A stretch of DNA of 64,000 nucleotides from Pseudoalteromonas aurantia 208 (lineage in GTDB: Bacteria; Pseudomonadota; Gammaproteobacteria; Enterobacterales; Alteromonadaceae), in contig NZ_AQGV01000015.1 in NCBI RefSeq assembly GCF_014858725.1, forward strand, positions 1,054,001-1,118,000, given 5' to 3'. The notes under the pieces are model-generated. The model was not told where the DNA came from, made no database searches, and saw only the letters and a list, made by a program, of their open reading frames with translations. This document shows, in pieces, positions 53,427 to 63,198 of the stretch. How positions within the stretch are numbered: position 1 is the first letter of the stretch; the number at the start of each line of letters is the position of its first letter. The position numbers were made by a program, and so were the translations under genes.

Positions 53427-56400
53427 ATGCTTAATCGATTAGTGTCAGTTGTTATTGAACAACGTGTATTAGTGATCGGTGTGTTTATCACCGTTTTAGT
53501 ACTTAGTGTATTTCAAGCAAATAAATTAAATCTTGATGCCTTTCCTGATGTGACTAATGTACAAGTAGCCGTTAATACGCAAGCACCAGGCCTTGGTGCT
53601 GAAGAAGTCGAGAAATTAATAACGTATCCCATCGAAGCGGTGATGTACGCGCTCCCTGATGTTGAGCAAGTTCGTTCGATTTCAAAAACAGGCTTAAGTG
53701 GGATTACCGTCGTTTTCAAAGAAGGGGTTGATATTTATTTTGCTCGGCAACTTGTATTTGAACGATTACAAGAAGCCAAAAACTTAATTCCAGATGGTAT
53801 AGGCACACCTCAAATGGGTCCTAATACATCTGGGTTAGGGCAAATATTTCAGTATGTTTTGAAAACATCACCGGATTCAGATATTGATTTAATGACCCTG
53901 CGCAGCCTGAATGACTGGTTAGTGAAACGGTTGTTGATGCCTATCGATGGCGTGACAGATGTGTTGTCATTTGGTGGGCAGGTCAAGCAGTATCAAGTAC
54001 ACGTATCAGGAGATAAACTGTTGTCTTATGGGCTTTCTTTACAGCAACTGATGACCGCTTTATCGGATAATAATCAAAATGCTGGCGGTTGGTACCTCCC
54101 AAAAGGGGCCGAGCAGGTTACGATAAGAGGGAGTGGGTGGTTTGATAGTGACACACAAGGGCTTGAACAAATTGCGGAAGTACCCGTTAAAGTCGTTGAT
54201 GGTACGGTGGTTAAAATATCTGATGTCGGGACGGTAAAGCTTGGCGCGGAAATTCGCCAAGGTGCTGTTTCCATGTCATCAAAGAATAGAGATGGGTCAA
54301 TTGAGCGCCATGGGGAAGTGATCAGCGGTATTGTTTTAAAACGGATAGGCGCCAATACATCAGAAACAATCAATAGTGTTAACGACCTGGTCCCGAAAAT
54401 AAACCAAGCCCTTCCAGCTGGTGTAACACTGATACCGGTATATAACCAAGCAGAATTGGTGAATGCAGCAGTATCAACCATAACACAAGCATTAATAAGT
54501 GCTTTTGTAATGATCGTGATTGTACTTTTCCTATTTATGCTCGACGTGACGGTCACTTTTTTAGTGTTATTGGCGATCCCTATTTCAATTGCAGTTGCTT
54601 TGATGTTGTTAAGTCTGTTTGGTATATCAGCCAATTTAATGTCATTGGGCGGGCTAGCGGTTGCAATTGGTATGTTAGTTGATGGGTCTGTGGTTATGGT
54701 TGAACGTTTGTTTCATCAAGCGCAATTAGGCAAAGTCGGGTTTATTGAAAATTTAAAAGCAGGTGCGCAACAAGTTACGAAACCTATTTTACTGGCAACG
54801 AGTATTATTATTGTGGTGTTTCTGCCGTTGTTTAGTTTTGAAGGAGTAGAAGCAAAACTATTTGAGCCCATGGCCATGAGTATTATATTTGCGTTGATTT
54901 CAGCTTTGTTCGTTGCGTTATTATTATTGCCAGCATTGTCTTCATTTTTATTGAGGAACAAAGAGAAGCCCCGTAAAAACCATCTGTTATTGAAGTTGGC
55001 AGACATTTACCAGTCTAGTTTAATATGGGCGTTTAATCATGTAGGCGTAATGTGCGTACTGGTGGCGATAGCATCAGGTGCGGCATTGTATTCGTTTAAG
55101 CAATTAGGCAGTGAGTTTATTCCTACCTTGGAAGAGGGGACATTAAACTTGCGGGTAACGCTTGCGCCATCGGCTAGCCTTGCAACGTCTTTAGAATTAG
55201 CCCCAAAGATTGAGCAACAGTTATTAACGTTTCCAGAAATAACTTATGCACTTAGTCGAGTAGGGAGGCCTGAATTGGGGGGGGATCCTGAGCCAGTAAA
55301 TAATATTGAAATATATATCGGCCTGAAACCAACATCACAGCGACAGGGCGGACGAACTCGCGTTGAACTTGAGAAAGCCATTTCAAAGAACTTAGCTCAG
55401 TTTCCAGGCGTTTTGTTTACATTTTCACAACCAATAGCGACAAGGGTTGATGAGCTCTTATCTGGCGTTAAGGCTCAGTTGTCAATCAAATTAAGTGGCC
55501 CTGAATTGACTGTATTAACGGAGCAAGCTGAAGTAATTTCACAAGCAATAGCAGCAGTAGAAGGCACGGTGGATGTGGCGGCAGAACAACTAGGAGGTGA
55601 GCTGCAATTAATGATAACGCCAAATCGTACGGCATTGTCGCGTTATGGTATGTCAGTAAAAGACGTCATGTCAGTGGTATCACAAGGGATCGGAGGCGCC
55701 CGAGCAGGTCAGGTAATTGTTGCCAACGAGCGTTATGACATTCAAGTACGTTTAAACGCTAGTGAACGTAATAGCCTTACGGCGATCAGAAACATTCCTG
55801 TGTTATCTGAGACCGGTGCGTGGCTTACGTTATCACAAGTGGCCAATATTGGATATCAACAAGGTCCCGCTCAAATTCGAAGGGATGACGTGCAAAGGCG
55901 TATTGTTATTCAAGCGAATGTGTCAGGTCGAGACATGGGGGGGGTGGTCAGTGATATTCAACGAAAATTGAATGAGGTGCCTTTACCGTCGGGGTATAGT
56001 TTGAAGATTGGCGGGCAATTTGAAAGTCAGCAGCGTGCTAATTTACGTTTGTTGTTTGTGATCCCCATGGCACTAGTTGGCGTTATGGTGTTGTTATATT
56101 TGGCTTTTAATTCAATTAAGCAAACATTGATTGTAACTTGTGCAATTCCCTTATCTCTTATTGGTGGCGTGATTGCATTGTATAGTTCGGGGCTCTATTT
56201 ATCGGTGGCCAGTGCTGTTGGGTTTATTACATTGTTTGGTGTTGCTGTATTGAATGGGGTCGTTTTGGTCGATAGCATTAATCAACAGCGGCATACTCAT
56301 AGTTTGCAATCTGCGGTGCTGATAGGGGCTCAGTCTAGGCTAACCCCTGTTTTGATGACTGCGATTACCTCTGTATTAGGGTTGTTACCGATGCTATTGG

Positions 56401-56522
56401 TTTCAACCACAGGCGCTGAAATACAAAAGCCTTTAGCGACGGTCATCATTGGAGGGATTTTTTCGGCCACTATACTGACATTATACATTTTGCCCACATT
56501 GTATTTTAGATCTTATAAGTAA
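53427..56522 (+). CDS. RND heavy-metal efflux pump (CusA/CzcA family)
   Basis: 1031 aa inner-membrane proton-driven exporter, full length, with twelve membrane helices and two large periplasmic loops. The opening VVIEQRVLVIGVFITVL and NLDAFPDVTNVQVAVNTQAP are typical. The helix IV signature reads AIGMLVDGSVVMVE: it has the D and E of CzcA but lacks the first Asp (DFG in CzcA), and is not the CusA form (AIGAMVDAAIVMIE). It matches the less studied HME5-like subgroup, so the metal is not assigned. Translationally close to the adaptor gene (AGGAGAGGG Shine-Dalgarno). A long hairpin follows the stop. Confidence 0.88.
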   Translation: MLNRLVSVVIEQRVLVIGVFITVLVLSVFQANKLNLDAFPDVTNVQVAVNTQAPGLGAEEVEKLITYPIEAVMYALPDVEQVRSISKTGLSGITVVFKEGVDIYFARQLVFERLQEAKNLIPDGIGTPQMGPNTSGLGQIFQYVLKTSPDSDIDLMTLRSLNDWLVKRLLMPIDGVTDVLSFGGQVKQYQVHVSGDKLLSYGLSLQQLMTALSDNNQNAGGWYLPKGAEQVTIRGSGWFDSDTQGLEQIAEVPVKVVDGTVVKISDVGTVKLGAEIRQGAVSMSSKNRDGSIERHGEVISGIVLKRIGANTSETINSVNDLVPKINQALPAGVTLIPVYNQAELVNAAVSTITQALISAFVMIVIVLFLFMLDVTVTFLVLLAIPISIAVALMLLSLFGISANLMSLGGLAVAIGMLVDGSVVMVERLFHQAQLGKVGFIENLKAGAQQVTKPILLATSIIIVVFLPLFSFEGVEAKLFEPMAMSIIFALISALFVALLLLPALSSFLLRNKEKPRKNHLLLKLADIYQSSLIWAFNHVGVMCVLVAIASGAALYSFKQLGSEFIPTLEEGTLNLRVTLAPSASLATSLELAPKIEQQLLTFPEITYALSRVGRPELGGDPEPVNNIEIYIGLKPTSQRQGGRTRVELEKAISKNLAQFPGVLFTFSQPIATRVDELLSGVKAQLSIKLSGPELTVLTEQAEVISQAIAAVEGTVDVAAEQLGGELQLMITPNRTALSRYGMSVKDVMSVVSQGIGGARAGQVIVANERYDIQVRLNASERNSLTAIRNIPVLSETGAWLTLSQVANIGYQQGPAQIRRDDVQRRIVIQANVSGRDMGGVVSDIQRKLNEVPLPSGYSLKIGGQFESQQRANLRLLFVIPMALVGVMVLLYLAFNSIKQTLIVTCAIPLSLIGGVIALYSSGLYLSVASAVGFITLFGVAVLNGVVLVDSINQQRHTHSLQSAVLIGAQSRLTPVLMTAITSVLGLLPMLLVSTTGAEIQKPLATVIIGGIFSATILTLYILPTLYFRSYK

Positions 56523-56523
56523 C

Positions 56524-56563
56524 CGTTATTGCGCACAATGAATCTTTATTGTGCGCAATAACG
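56524..56563 (+). terminator. 16-bp perfect hairpin after the RND pump gene
   Basis: CGTTATTGCGCACAAT (56524-56539) and ATTGTGCGCAATAACG (56548-56563) are perfect inverted repeats with an 8-nt loop. It begins 2 bp after the stop codon. There is no T-run after the stem, so it may act as an mRNA 3' stabiliser as well as or instead of an intrinsic terminator. Confidence 0.7.
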
Positions 56564-56575
56564 CTAATGGCAATA

Positions 56576-56598
56576 TAAATAAAAATCATTTGCAATAA
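56576..56598 (+). promoter_or_regulatory. Fur-like box upstream of the sodA operon
   Basis: TAAATAAAAATCATTTGCAA (followed by TAA) contains AATCATTTGCAATAA, which resembles natural Fur boxes of enterobacteria and Vibrio (AATCATTTGCA). It is about 115-140 bp before the first gene of the sodA unit. Mn-SOD genes are typically Fur-repressed, which fits. Confidence 0.5.
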
Positions 56599-56713
56599 CT
56601 TTTGTAAAGTGTATATTCGCTACACCTCATACCCATTGTGTAAGTTTAGCGAAGTCATGTATTGAATGTGTGATAGCTTTACAACGCGTGGCACTGTTAT
56701 TGGAATGTAATCT

Positions 56714-57220
56714 ATGTCATTAGCTGAACAACTTAAAAAACACCCTCAAAATTATGTAGATATGGCGTTAAGTCCATGGCAAAGCAACATTATGGCCGGA
56801 AATCATGCGTTTGAGCGCGGCGCATTTTTAGAAGCTCGAGATAAATATGTTGCAGCTTGGACTTTAGCAACCCACTTACTTGAGCAATTTTGTAAAGTAC
56901 AAGTAGATAGAAATGTATGCGGTGCAATTGAGCACTGTTGCCCAGCCGTTGTGGTCGCTGCACATAATCTGGCTGATTGTTATTTGGCAATGGGAAGGCC
57001 TGCACAAGCATGCCATAAATTATGTGATGCGCATGAGTTGGTATCGCAGTTGAGGCAACATCCAGATGAAAATATTGCAAAAATAGCTTGTCACCATATA
57101 AATAAAACCCGACAAGAGTTACTGCACTTTGCCAGTCATCATCCCCATTTTCCAGAGTTGATTGTACAGGTTAATAGCAGTATTAACGTCCCAATCAATA
57201 GTTCAATTACCCTACATTAG
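56714..57220 (+). CDS. Hypothetical helical protein co-encoded with sodA
   Basis: 168 aa, cytoplasmic, helical, with two tetratricopeptide-like segments (AGNHAFERGAFLEARDKYVA and HNLADCYLAMGRPAQACHKL). It has seven Cys and eleven His in total, a high content that may reflect metal or redox sensitivity. It lies 21 bp before sodA in the same direction, so co-transcription is likely, and a Fur-like site lies upstream. Its role with SOD is unknown; a metal-loading or regulatory partner is one possibility. Confidence 0.65.
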   Translation: MSLAEQLKKHPQNYVDMALSPWQSNIMAGNHAFERGAFLEARDKYVAAWTLATHLLEQFCKVQVDRNVCGAIEHCCPAVVVAAHNLADCYLAMGRPAQACHKLCDAHELVSQLRQHPDENIAKIACHHINKTRQELLHFASHHPHFPELIVQVNSSINVPINSSITLH

Positions 57221-57241
57221 TAAAATAAACGAGGAATAATC

Positions 57242-57850
57242 ATGGCTTTTACTCTACCGGCATTGCCATACGCTTATGATGCATTAGAGCCACATATTGA
57301 TGCAAAAACAATGGAAATCCACCATACTCTGCATCACCAAACTTATATTAATAAAGCAAATGCTGCGCTGGAAGGCACAGAGTTCGCAGATAAACCAACA
57401 CAGTGGTTACTAAACAACATTTCGACACTACCGGAGTCATTGCAAAAGGCAGTCCAAGAGCATGTTGGCGGGCATAACAATCATAGTTTATTTTGGCAAG
57501 TAATGAGTCCTACAGGTGGTGTATTACAAGCGGGTGAATTAGCAAAGGCGATTGATCAAAAGTTTGGTAGTTTTGATACATTTAAAGAGCAATTTACGGC
57601 AGCAGCGGTGAGTAGGTTTGGGAGCGGCTGGGCATGGTTAGTGGTTGACGAAAATAAAGCGCTTCAAGTTACTAGTAGCTTAAACCAAGACAGTCCATTG
57701 ATGGAGCAACACACACCAATATTAGGTTTGGATGTGTGGGAACATGCGTACTATCTAAAATATCAAAATCGTCGACCTGAATATATTGCGGCATTTTATA
57801 ATGTAATTAATTGGACCGACGTTGAGCAACGGTACTTGGGTGCCTTGTAA
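57242..57850 (+). CDS. sodA: Superoxide dismutase, Mn-type
   Basis: 202 aa cytoplasmic Fe/Mn-family SOD. Metal ligands: His in TMEIHHTLHHQTYI, His in EHVGGHNNHSLFW, and Asp and His in LGLDVWEHAYYL. The Gly pair in VGGHNNHS and Gln in LNQDSPLM are the marks of the Mn enzyme rather than the Fe enzyme. GAGGAATAA precedes the ATG. It removes superoxide, and the neighbouring Fur-like site and metal genes place it in an iron/oxidative stress context. A weak hairpin follows. Confidence 0.93.
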   Translation: MAFTLPALPYAYDALEPHIDAKTMEIHHTLHHQTYINKANAALEGTEFADKPTQWLLNNISTLPESLQKAVQEHVGGHNNHSLFWQVMSPTGGVLQAGELAKAIDQKFGSFDTFKEQFTAAAVSRFGSGWAWLVVDENKALQVTSSLNQDSPLMEQHTPILGLDVWEHAYYLKYQNRRPEYIAAFYNVINWTDVEQRYLGAL

Positions 57851-57866
57851 TAGATACACTATAAAT

Positions 57867-57888
57867 AAACAATTGAGATAAATTGTTT
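57867..57888 (+). terminator. Weak hairpin after sodA
   Basis: AAACAATT (57867-57874) pairs with AATTGTTT (57881-57888) across a 6-nt loop (GAGATA). It is AT-only with a short T tail, 17 bp after the stop codon. A plausible but weak intrinsic terminator. Confidence 0.5.
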
Positions 57889-57956
57889 GGTATTTAGTGC
57901 CATTTATGGCCATTCATAGCTTTCATATCAGTTAATATATAATCAATGATATAGAT

Positions 57957-59333
57957 ATGAGTGGTCACATGTATTCATCTGAAGTTTGTCAACAAGCAAG
58001 GAAAAGTCGAGATCATCGATTTGATGGGCTATTTTTTGTCGCGGTTAAAAGTACAGGTATTTACTGCCGGCCAATTTGTCCTGCACCGATGGCCCACGAA
58101 AAAAATGTCTCGTATTTTGAACATGCTTATAGTGCAGCAGCCGCAGGGTTTCGCCCCTGTATTCGTTGTCGACCAGATTCAGCACCAGGCAGTTATGCAT
58201 GGCTTGGCGTAGAAACAACGGCGGTGAGAGCTAAAAAGCTCATAGATGAAGGCGCGCTGAGTCATATGTCAGTTGAGGGGCTTTCGAATAGACTAGGTAT
58301 TTCTCAACGTTATTTAAATAAGCTTTTTAAAAGGTATTATGGCACTAGCCCAAAACAATATGTGCTGTACAAGCAATGTGATTTAGCGAAACAGCTGCTT
58401 CAACAAACACAGTTACCAATTTCCCAAATAGCGTTTGCCAGTGGCTTCAACTCATTGCGCCGTTTTAATGACGCATTTTCAAAACTATTTTCACTCAATC
58501 CCAGCCAGTTTAGAAAAGAACGCGCTATTTCCGATACGCCAATTAAGTTATTCATGGCTTTTCGCCCCCCTTACAATTGGTTCGCATTGCATCAGTTTTT
58601 TAGTACGCGATTGATAGAACCAATAGAATGGCTAGGTGAGAGAAAGTACGGAAGAACGTACTCTTTGGATGAGTATACAGGGTCATTTACAGCACACTTT
58701 GATGAAGTGAACCATGGCTTTAATGTGGAAATTAAAATCAATGATATCCGTGGGCTTCATTTAGTTGTGGCGAACATTCGTCGCGTTTTGGATTTAGACG
58801 CAGATCCAGAGTTTATTAATCAATATCTGGAGGCGAATATACCGAGTGGCTTAATATTAGAACAAGGGCTACGTCTACCAGGGATTTGGGATGTATTCGA
58901 AGCTGGTATTCGTGCCATTCTAGGTCAGCAGGTGAGTGTGTCAGCAGCTCGCAATTTGCTATGTACATTAGTTAAACATAAAGGTTTATCAGGTCAATCT
59001 AATGAACCGTTATTTCCAACTGCAAATGCTTTACAAAACTGTGAATTTGAGTTTTTTAAAATGCCAGGAGCAAGAAAGAGTGCTTTACGTAGTTTAGCTC
59101 AGTATTGCGTTGAGCATAAAAATAACGATGATTTAGATACATGGTTAGATATCAAAGGAGTCGGACCATGGACTGTTGATTACGTAAAAATGAGAGGACA
59201 AAGTAACCCAGATATATATCTAGGGGGAGATTTAGGTGTTAAAAAAGCTTTTGCACAGTGCGGATCATTTGATACCCAAACATGTGCACCGTTTCGCAGT
59301 TATCTGACATTCCACCTTTGGCGCACGTTGTAG
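57957..59333 (+). CDS. alkA: Ada-N / AraC / AlkA fusion: 3-methyladenine DNA glycosylase II
   Basis: 458 aa with three domains. Residues 8-80: Ada-type zinc methyl-acceptor domain (GIYCRPICPAP and FRPCIRCRPD supply the four Cys, one being the acceptor). Residues 90-190: AraC HTH pair (EGLSNRLGISQRYLNKLFKR; QIAFASGFNSLRRFNDAFSK). Residues 200-458: AlkA N domain and HhH-GPD glycosylase (HhH in LDIKGVGPWTVDYV; catalytic Asp in YLGGDLGVKK). It should sense methylated DNA phosphotriesters, activate its regulon and excise alkylated bases. This fusion is known from many proteobacteria and actinobacteria. Stands alone here. Confidence 0.9.
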   Translation: MSGHMYSSEVCQQARKSRDHRFDGLFFVAVKSTGIYCRPICPAPMAHEKNVSYFEHAYSAAAAGFRPCIRCRPDSAPGSYAWLGVETTAVRAKKLIDEGALSHMSVEGLSNRLGISQRYLNKLFKRYYGTSPKQYVLYKQCDLAKQLLQQTQLPISQIAFASGFNSLRRFNDAFSKLFSLNPSQFRKERAISDTPIKLFMAFRPPYNWFALHQFFSTRLIEPIEWLGERKYGRTYSLDEYTGSFTAHFDEVNHGFNVEIKINDIRGLHLVVANIRRVLDLDADPEFINQYLEANIPSGLILEQGLRLPGIWDVFEAGIRAILGQQVSVSAARNLLCTLVKHKGLSGQSNEPLFPTANALQNCEFEFFKMPGARKSALRSLAQYCVEHKNNDDLDTWLDIKGVGPWTVDYVKMRGQSNPDIYLGGDLGVKKAFAQCGSFDTQTCAPFRSYLTFHLWRTL

Positions 59334-59457
59334 TTGTTATAGCTGGAAGCGTTGTATTTTTGTGTTTCAGCTAGATGACTGTTTAGTGCAACAATTTCGG
59401 CAATTTCGATGAATTTGCGTATACTAGAAAGAGGCTAACATATTTATAGGTCTTACT

Positions 59458-60237
59458 TTGTTATTACGCTGGTTGGTTAGTTTAGCTTTTGTGGCAGTGT
59501 CTCCATTCTCTTATGGCGTGAACGTAACGTTTTGTTATGAAGATAAGGAGCTGTCACCCGCATACATGGGCAACGGACAAGCAGTTCCCAGACAAAATCC
59601 CGGAGCGGCAATTGAAATATTGCGCCGGGCTGATGCGCAAATCCCACAAGTCTCTTTTACTTATGTTCGTAAGCCTTGGCAACGATGTTTACATGAACTG
59701 AAAAAGAACAAAGTGAATGCCGTAATTGCAAGTTACCGTACTGAAAGAGAAGCGTTTATGGTTTACCCATTTAACGCGGATGGTTCGGTGAATTCCACAG
59801 TGGCGATTAGCCGTTTTGGACGATGCATCGTTGGAAAAGAGGCACTTTACCAACATATTCAAGCGCGAAACAAAGCACTCTCTTTGGCAATACCAAGTGG
59901 TTATTCAGCGGCATCGAGTATAGATACTAAACGTTTTGCTATTGTTAATACTAGTTCTCAAACAGAAGCTTATGATTTGGTTATGAAAGATGTTGTTGAT
60001 GGCTCGATTGGTTTGTGTTTAATTAACGGTGAAAAAGTGCGCGCTTACCCTTATTCTCAAGAGTTGGTATCAGTTTACCCGCCTTTTGACATGAGCTATG
60101 GGTTTTTAACATTTTCAAAAGAGTTTTTTACACACAACAGCCATGAAATTAATTTGATTTGGTCTTTATTAGGTACTATGCCCGTCGCCGAGTTCTATAT
60201 GGAGTATCTTGAAATGGATGATGACGATATTGAGTAA
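59458..60237 (+). CDS. Periplasmic solute-binding protein (family 3-like)
   Basis: 259 aa with a TTG start preceded by ATAGG. Signal peptide MLLRWLVSLAFVAVSPFSYG. The mature part follows the extracellular solute-binding family 3 pattern: VNVTFCYEDKELSP at the start, the PGAAIEILRRA helix, FTYVRKPWQRCLHELKKNKV and NAVIASYRTEREAFMVYPF. No permease or ATPase gene is nearby, which is common for such stand-alone proteins in Alteromonadales, where they may act as sensors or in signalling. C-terminus is very acidic (EMDDDDIE). Ligand unknown. Confidence 0.75.
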   Translation: MLLRWLVSLAFVAVSPFSYGVNVTFCYEDKELSPAYMGNGQAVPRQNPGAAIEILRRADAQIPQVSFTYVRKPWQRCLHELKKNKVNAVIASYRTEREAFMVYPFNADGSVNSTVAISRFGRCIVGKEALYQHIQARNKALSLAIPSGYSAASSIDTKRFAIVNTSSQTEAYDLVMKDVVDGSIGLCLINGEKVRAYPYSQELVSVYPPFDMSYGFLTFSKEFFTHNSHEINLIWSLLGTMPVAEFYMEYLEMDDDDIE

Positions 60238-60331
60238 TATGGCTAATCCTAAGTGACGGTAAAGTCAACATAGCAAATTTGTATTTGGTTGGGTAGACTA
60301 CGGCTAAATTTCTAGTGTAGAACGATTAAGA

Positions 60332-60913
60332 ATGGCTCAACTTTATTTTTATTATTCAGCAATGAATGCGGGTAAATCTACCACTTTATTACAATCAGCA
60401 TTTAACTATCGTGAAAGAGGGATGAATCCTTTTATTTTGACGGCGGCGATAGATAATCGCGCTCAAGTGGGTAAAGTCGCTTCTCGAATTGGACTGCAAG
60501 CCGATGCGCATATTTATGCAAATGACACAGGTCTTAAACAATTAATCAAAAATCATCATAATGAAACTAAATTGGACTGTATTTTAGTTGATGAATGCCA
60601 ATTTTTAACCAAAAAGCAAGTTGATGAATTAACTGACGTGGTTGACCAATTGGATATTCCCGTTTTATGTTACGGGTTAAGAACTGATTTTAGAAGCGAG
60701 TTGTTTGAAGGGTCACAATATTTGTTAGCTTGGGCCGATAAATTAATTGAACTGAAAACGATTTGTCATTGTGGACGCAAAGCGAACAGGGTGCTGCGTA
60801 CTGATGAGCATGGCAAAGCGATTGCAGATGGGGCGCAAGTTGAAATTGGTGGAAATGACCGCTATGTTTCAGTTTGTAGACATCACTATAAAGCGGAGTT
60901 AAATCAAGTTTAA
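60332..60913 (+). CDS. tdk: Thymidine kinase
   Basis: 193 aa, type II thymidine kinase. P-loop in SAMNAGKSTTLL (near 10-20), Walker-B-like LVDECQFL (DE with catalytic Glu near 88), lasso region GLRTDFRSELF, and the zinc-binding Cys in ICHCGRKA plus VCRHH near the C-terminus. It phosphorylates thymidine and deoxyuridine in the salvage pathway. Isolated upstream (about 95 bp); the following kinase gene starts 57 bp after it and may be co-transcribed. Confidence 0.95.
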   Translation: MAQLYFYYSAMNAGKSTTLLQSAFNYRERGMNPFILTAAIDNRAQVGKVASRIGLQADAHIYANDTGLKQLIKNHHNETKLDCILVDECQFLTKKQVDELTDVVDQLDIPVLCYGLRTDFRSELFEGSQYLLAWADKLIELKTICHCGRKANRVLRTDEHGKAIADGAQVEIGGNDRYVSVCRHHYKAELNQV

Positions 60914-60970
60914 AACTTGAAAAATCACCTTATAGCGCCCAAGCTTAGTGTTAAAACTCCTTGGGCAGTT

Positions 60971-62377
60971 ATGACAGATAGAAATAAACCTCTTGCGTTG
61001 TTTTCCAGTGAGCCTGAGCAGGCAAAGCCACAAGCAAGCCAACCCCAAATAAGCAACCATGATCCTTGGTATGTTTTAATTGTGGATGATGATGAGTCCG
61101 TTCATCAGCTCTCTAAGTTAGTATTAAGAAGCTATAAATTTGAGCAGCGCTCCCTTCAATTGGTGCATGCTTATAGTAAAATCGAAGCACTTACTATTTT
61201 AAAAGATTCACCAGATATTGCGCTGGTTTTGTTAGATGTCATTATGGAAAGTGATGAAGCAGGTCTTGAATGTGCGCAAGAAATTAGGCAAGTGTTGCAT
61301 AACGAGACTGTCAGGATTGTACTTAGGACTGGGCAACCAGGTTCTATTCCTGAACATGAATTGATGCTGAAATATGATATCAATGATTATAAAACGAAGA
61401 CTGAGTTAACAAAAGAACGACTTTATACTGTTATTACCGCGTCTTTAAGATCATATGAACACCTAATTAAACTCGCGAATATGGCCAAGAGGCTGTCGTC
61501 GTTTAATGAAGAACTGGAGCAATGTGTAGCCGAGCGCACTTATGAACTTGAGCAACGAAACATAGCGCTTGAATTGGCAAAACAAAAAATAGATGCGCAA
61601 CAACAAGTGTTAGTGCAACAAGAAAAACTGGCATCCGTCGGGCAACTCGCTGCCGGCATTGCCCATGAAATTAACAATCCTTTGAGTGCCATTAGTAGTA
61701 ATAACGAATTTATCTCTGAACATTTTACTAAGTTAAATGATGCTTGGGCGCGATTATGTATGGCGACGAGTGAGCATAATGAATTGGCAGGACTTGTTAA
61801 GGAAATAGAAAGGCAATTTGATTTACCTTGGATTCAAACTGAAAGTAAGGATTTGGTTAATGAAACAAAGCAAGGTTTAACGCGTATTGCACATATAGTT
61901 AGAGATTTGAGTGTTTTTACCAATTCAAGCCAACAAGTGAGCTCAGGTAATTGTATCCAAGATATTCTTGATGCTGTGATTATTAACTTAAATTTAGAAC
62001 CTTCATCCTCTTTTGAGTTGATGGTAGAGTGCAAAGATTCGTTTAGTGCCGCTGCTGATTTATTAGGCCAAGCCATTGGCTGTATATTGATAAATGCTTT
62101 GGAAGCACAGTGTGATATGAATCATACCGTTCATGTTAAAGCGATACGCCGAGATGCCTTTTTAGAGATAACAGTGATAGATTCAGGATGCGGTATTAGT
62201 ACTGAGCATATTCATCAAATATTCGACCCGTTTTATACATCAAAGCCGATTGGTTCAGCGACTGGTTTGGGGTTAACTATCGCAAATTCAATAGTTAAAA
62301 GTCACAATGGCACAATTCATGTTGAAAGTGAAGTTGGCTTTGGTAGTACGTTTATTGTCACATTACCGTTTTGGTAA
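60971..62377 (+). CDS. Receiver-histidine kinase hybrid (DUF3369-like)
   Basis: 468 aa from the ATG at 60971; a TTG at 60917 is possible but lacks a ribosome binding site. N-terminal receiver (about 35-150): IVDDDESVHQ, phosphoacceptor in VLLDVIMESDEAG, T in VRIVLRTGQPG and K in DYKTKTEL. A coiled coil follows (180-230), then HisKA with AGIAHEINNPLSAI and a HATPase with DSGCGIS and ATGLGLTI. The signal is probably received as phosphate on the receiver rather than through the membrane. Class similar to DUF3369 response-regulator kinases. Partner not in view. Confidence 0.85.
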   Translation: MTDRNKPLALFSSEPEQAKPQASQPQISNHDPWYVLIVDDDESVHQLSKLVLRSYKFEQRSLQLVHAYSKIEALTILKDSPDIALVLLDVIMESDEAGLECAQEIRQVLHNETVRIVLRTGQPGSIPEHELMLKYDINDYKTKTELTKERLYTVITASLRSYEHLIKLANMAKRLSSFNEELEQCVAERTYELEQRNIALELAKQKIDAQQQVLVQQEKLASVGQLAAGIAHEINNPLSAISSNNEFISEHFTKLNDAWARLCMATSEHNELAGLVKEIERQFDLPWIQTESKDLVNETKQGLTRIAHIVRDLSVFTNSSQQVSSGNCIQDILDAVIINLNLEPSSSFELMVECKDSFSAAADLLGQAIGCILINALEAQCDMNHTVHVKAIRRDAFLEITVIDSGCGISTEHIHQIFDPFYTSKPIGSATGLGLTIANSIVKSHNGTIHVESEVGFGSTFIVTLPFW

Positions 62378-62489
62378 ATGCAGCTCAGCGCTCGCTTATC
62401 TCGCTATATTTTTTCAAAAAGTGTCGTCTTTTTTTATACGCCTCCGTCTTAAAGATGTAAAGACACTGAAATTACTTTAGAGGTAAAGC

Positions 62490-63185
62490 ATGATTAAATT
62501 AGTGAGTTTTAAAATATGTCCTTTTGTTCAAAGAGTCACTGCGGCGTTAGAGGCCAAAAATATTCCTTATGAGATCCAATATATAAACCTTCAAGATAAG
62601 CCAGACTGGTTTTTGAATATTTCGCCTAACGGGCAAGTCCCAGTAATGGTGAGTGATAATGGCACTGCGATATTTGAGTCTGACGCCATTGTAGAATATA
62701 TTGAAGATGAATATGGTCCATTAGAAGCGAATATAAGTAACGAGCAGCGAGCTCTAGATAGGGCCTGGAGTTATTTAGGTACTAAAAACTATTTAGCACA
62801 ATGTGGCACCATGAGCAGTAAAGATGAAGAAACCTTTACAGCGCGTTCACAAAAGCTACGTCAAATATTCTCCAAAATAGAAGCGCAGTTGTCAGGTACA
62901 ACGCAATTTTTTAAATCTGATGCTCTAAGTAATGTAGATATCGCATGGTTACCGCTTTTACACCGAGCCGCCATTGTTAAAAAATACACAGACTATGATT
63001 TTTTATGTGGTTTACCAAAAGCTCAGGCGTGGCAAAGTGCAGTGCTGGCGACCACGATTATGGATAATACGGTCTCAGATGACTTTGAATTTCAATTTAA
63101 AGACTTTTATCTGACAAATACTTATTTAGCAAACAACAGTCACGTAAATCAACCGAGTAACAGCAATTTAAGTGCTTGTTGTTAA
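62490..63185 (+). CDS. Glutathione S-transferase family protein
   Basis: 231 aa. GST N-terminal thioredoxin-fold (1-78): SFKICPFVQRVTAALEAKNI with a Cys-Pro-Phe active-site segment typical of omega/stringent-starvation-like GSTs, then NGQVPVM (cis-Pro) and IFESDAIVEYIED (E-S for glutathione). Residues 90-200 form the helical C-terminal domain. The last residues are SACC, an unusual terminal Cys pair. GAGG precedes the ATG. A SigZ-like sigma factor lies 74 bp downstream. Probably a thiol-based redox or detoxification enzyme. Confidence 0.85.
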   Translation: MIKLVSFKICPFVQRVTAALEAKNIPYEIQYINLQDKPDWFLNISPNGQVPVMVSDNGTAIFESDAIVEYIEDEYGPLEANISNEQRALDRAWSYLGTKNYLAQCGTMSSKDEETFTARSQKLRQIFSKIEAQLSGTTQFFKSDALSNVDIAWLPLLHRAAIVKKYTDYDFLCGLPKAQAWQSAVLATTIMDNTVSDDFEFQFKDFYLTNTYLANNSHVNQPSNSNLSACC

Positions 63186-63198
63186 TTGTTATAAGAGG

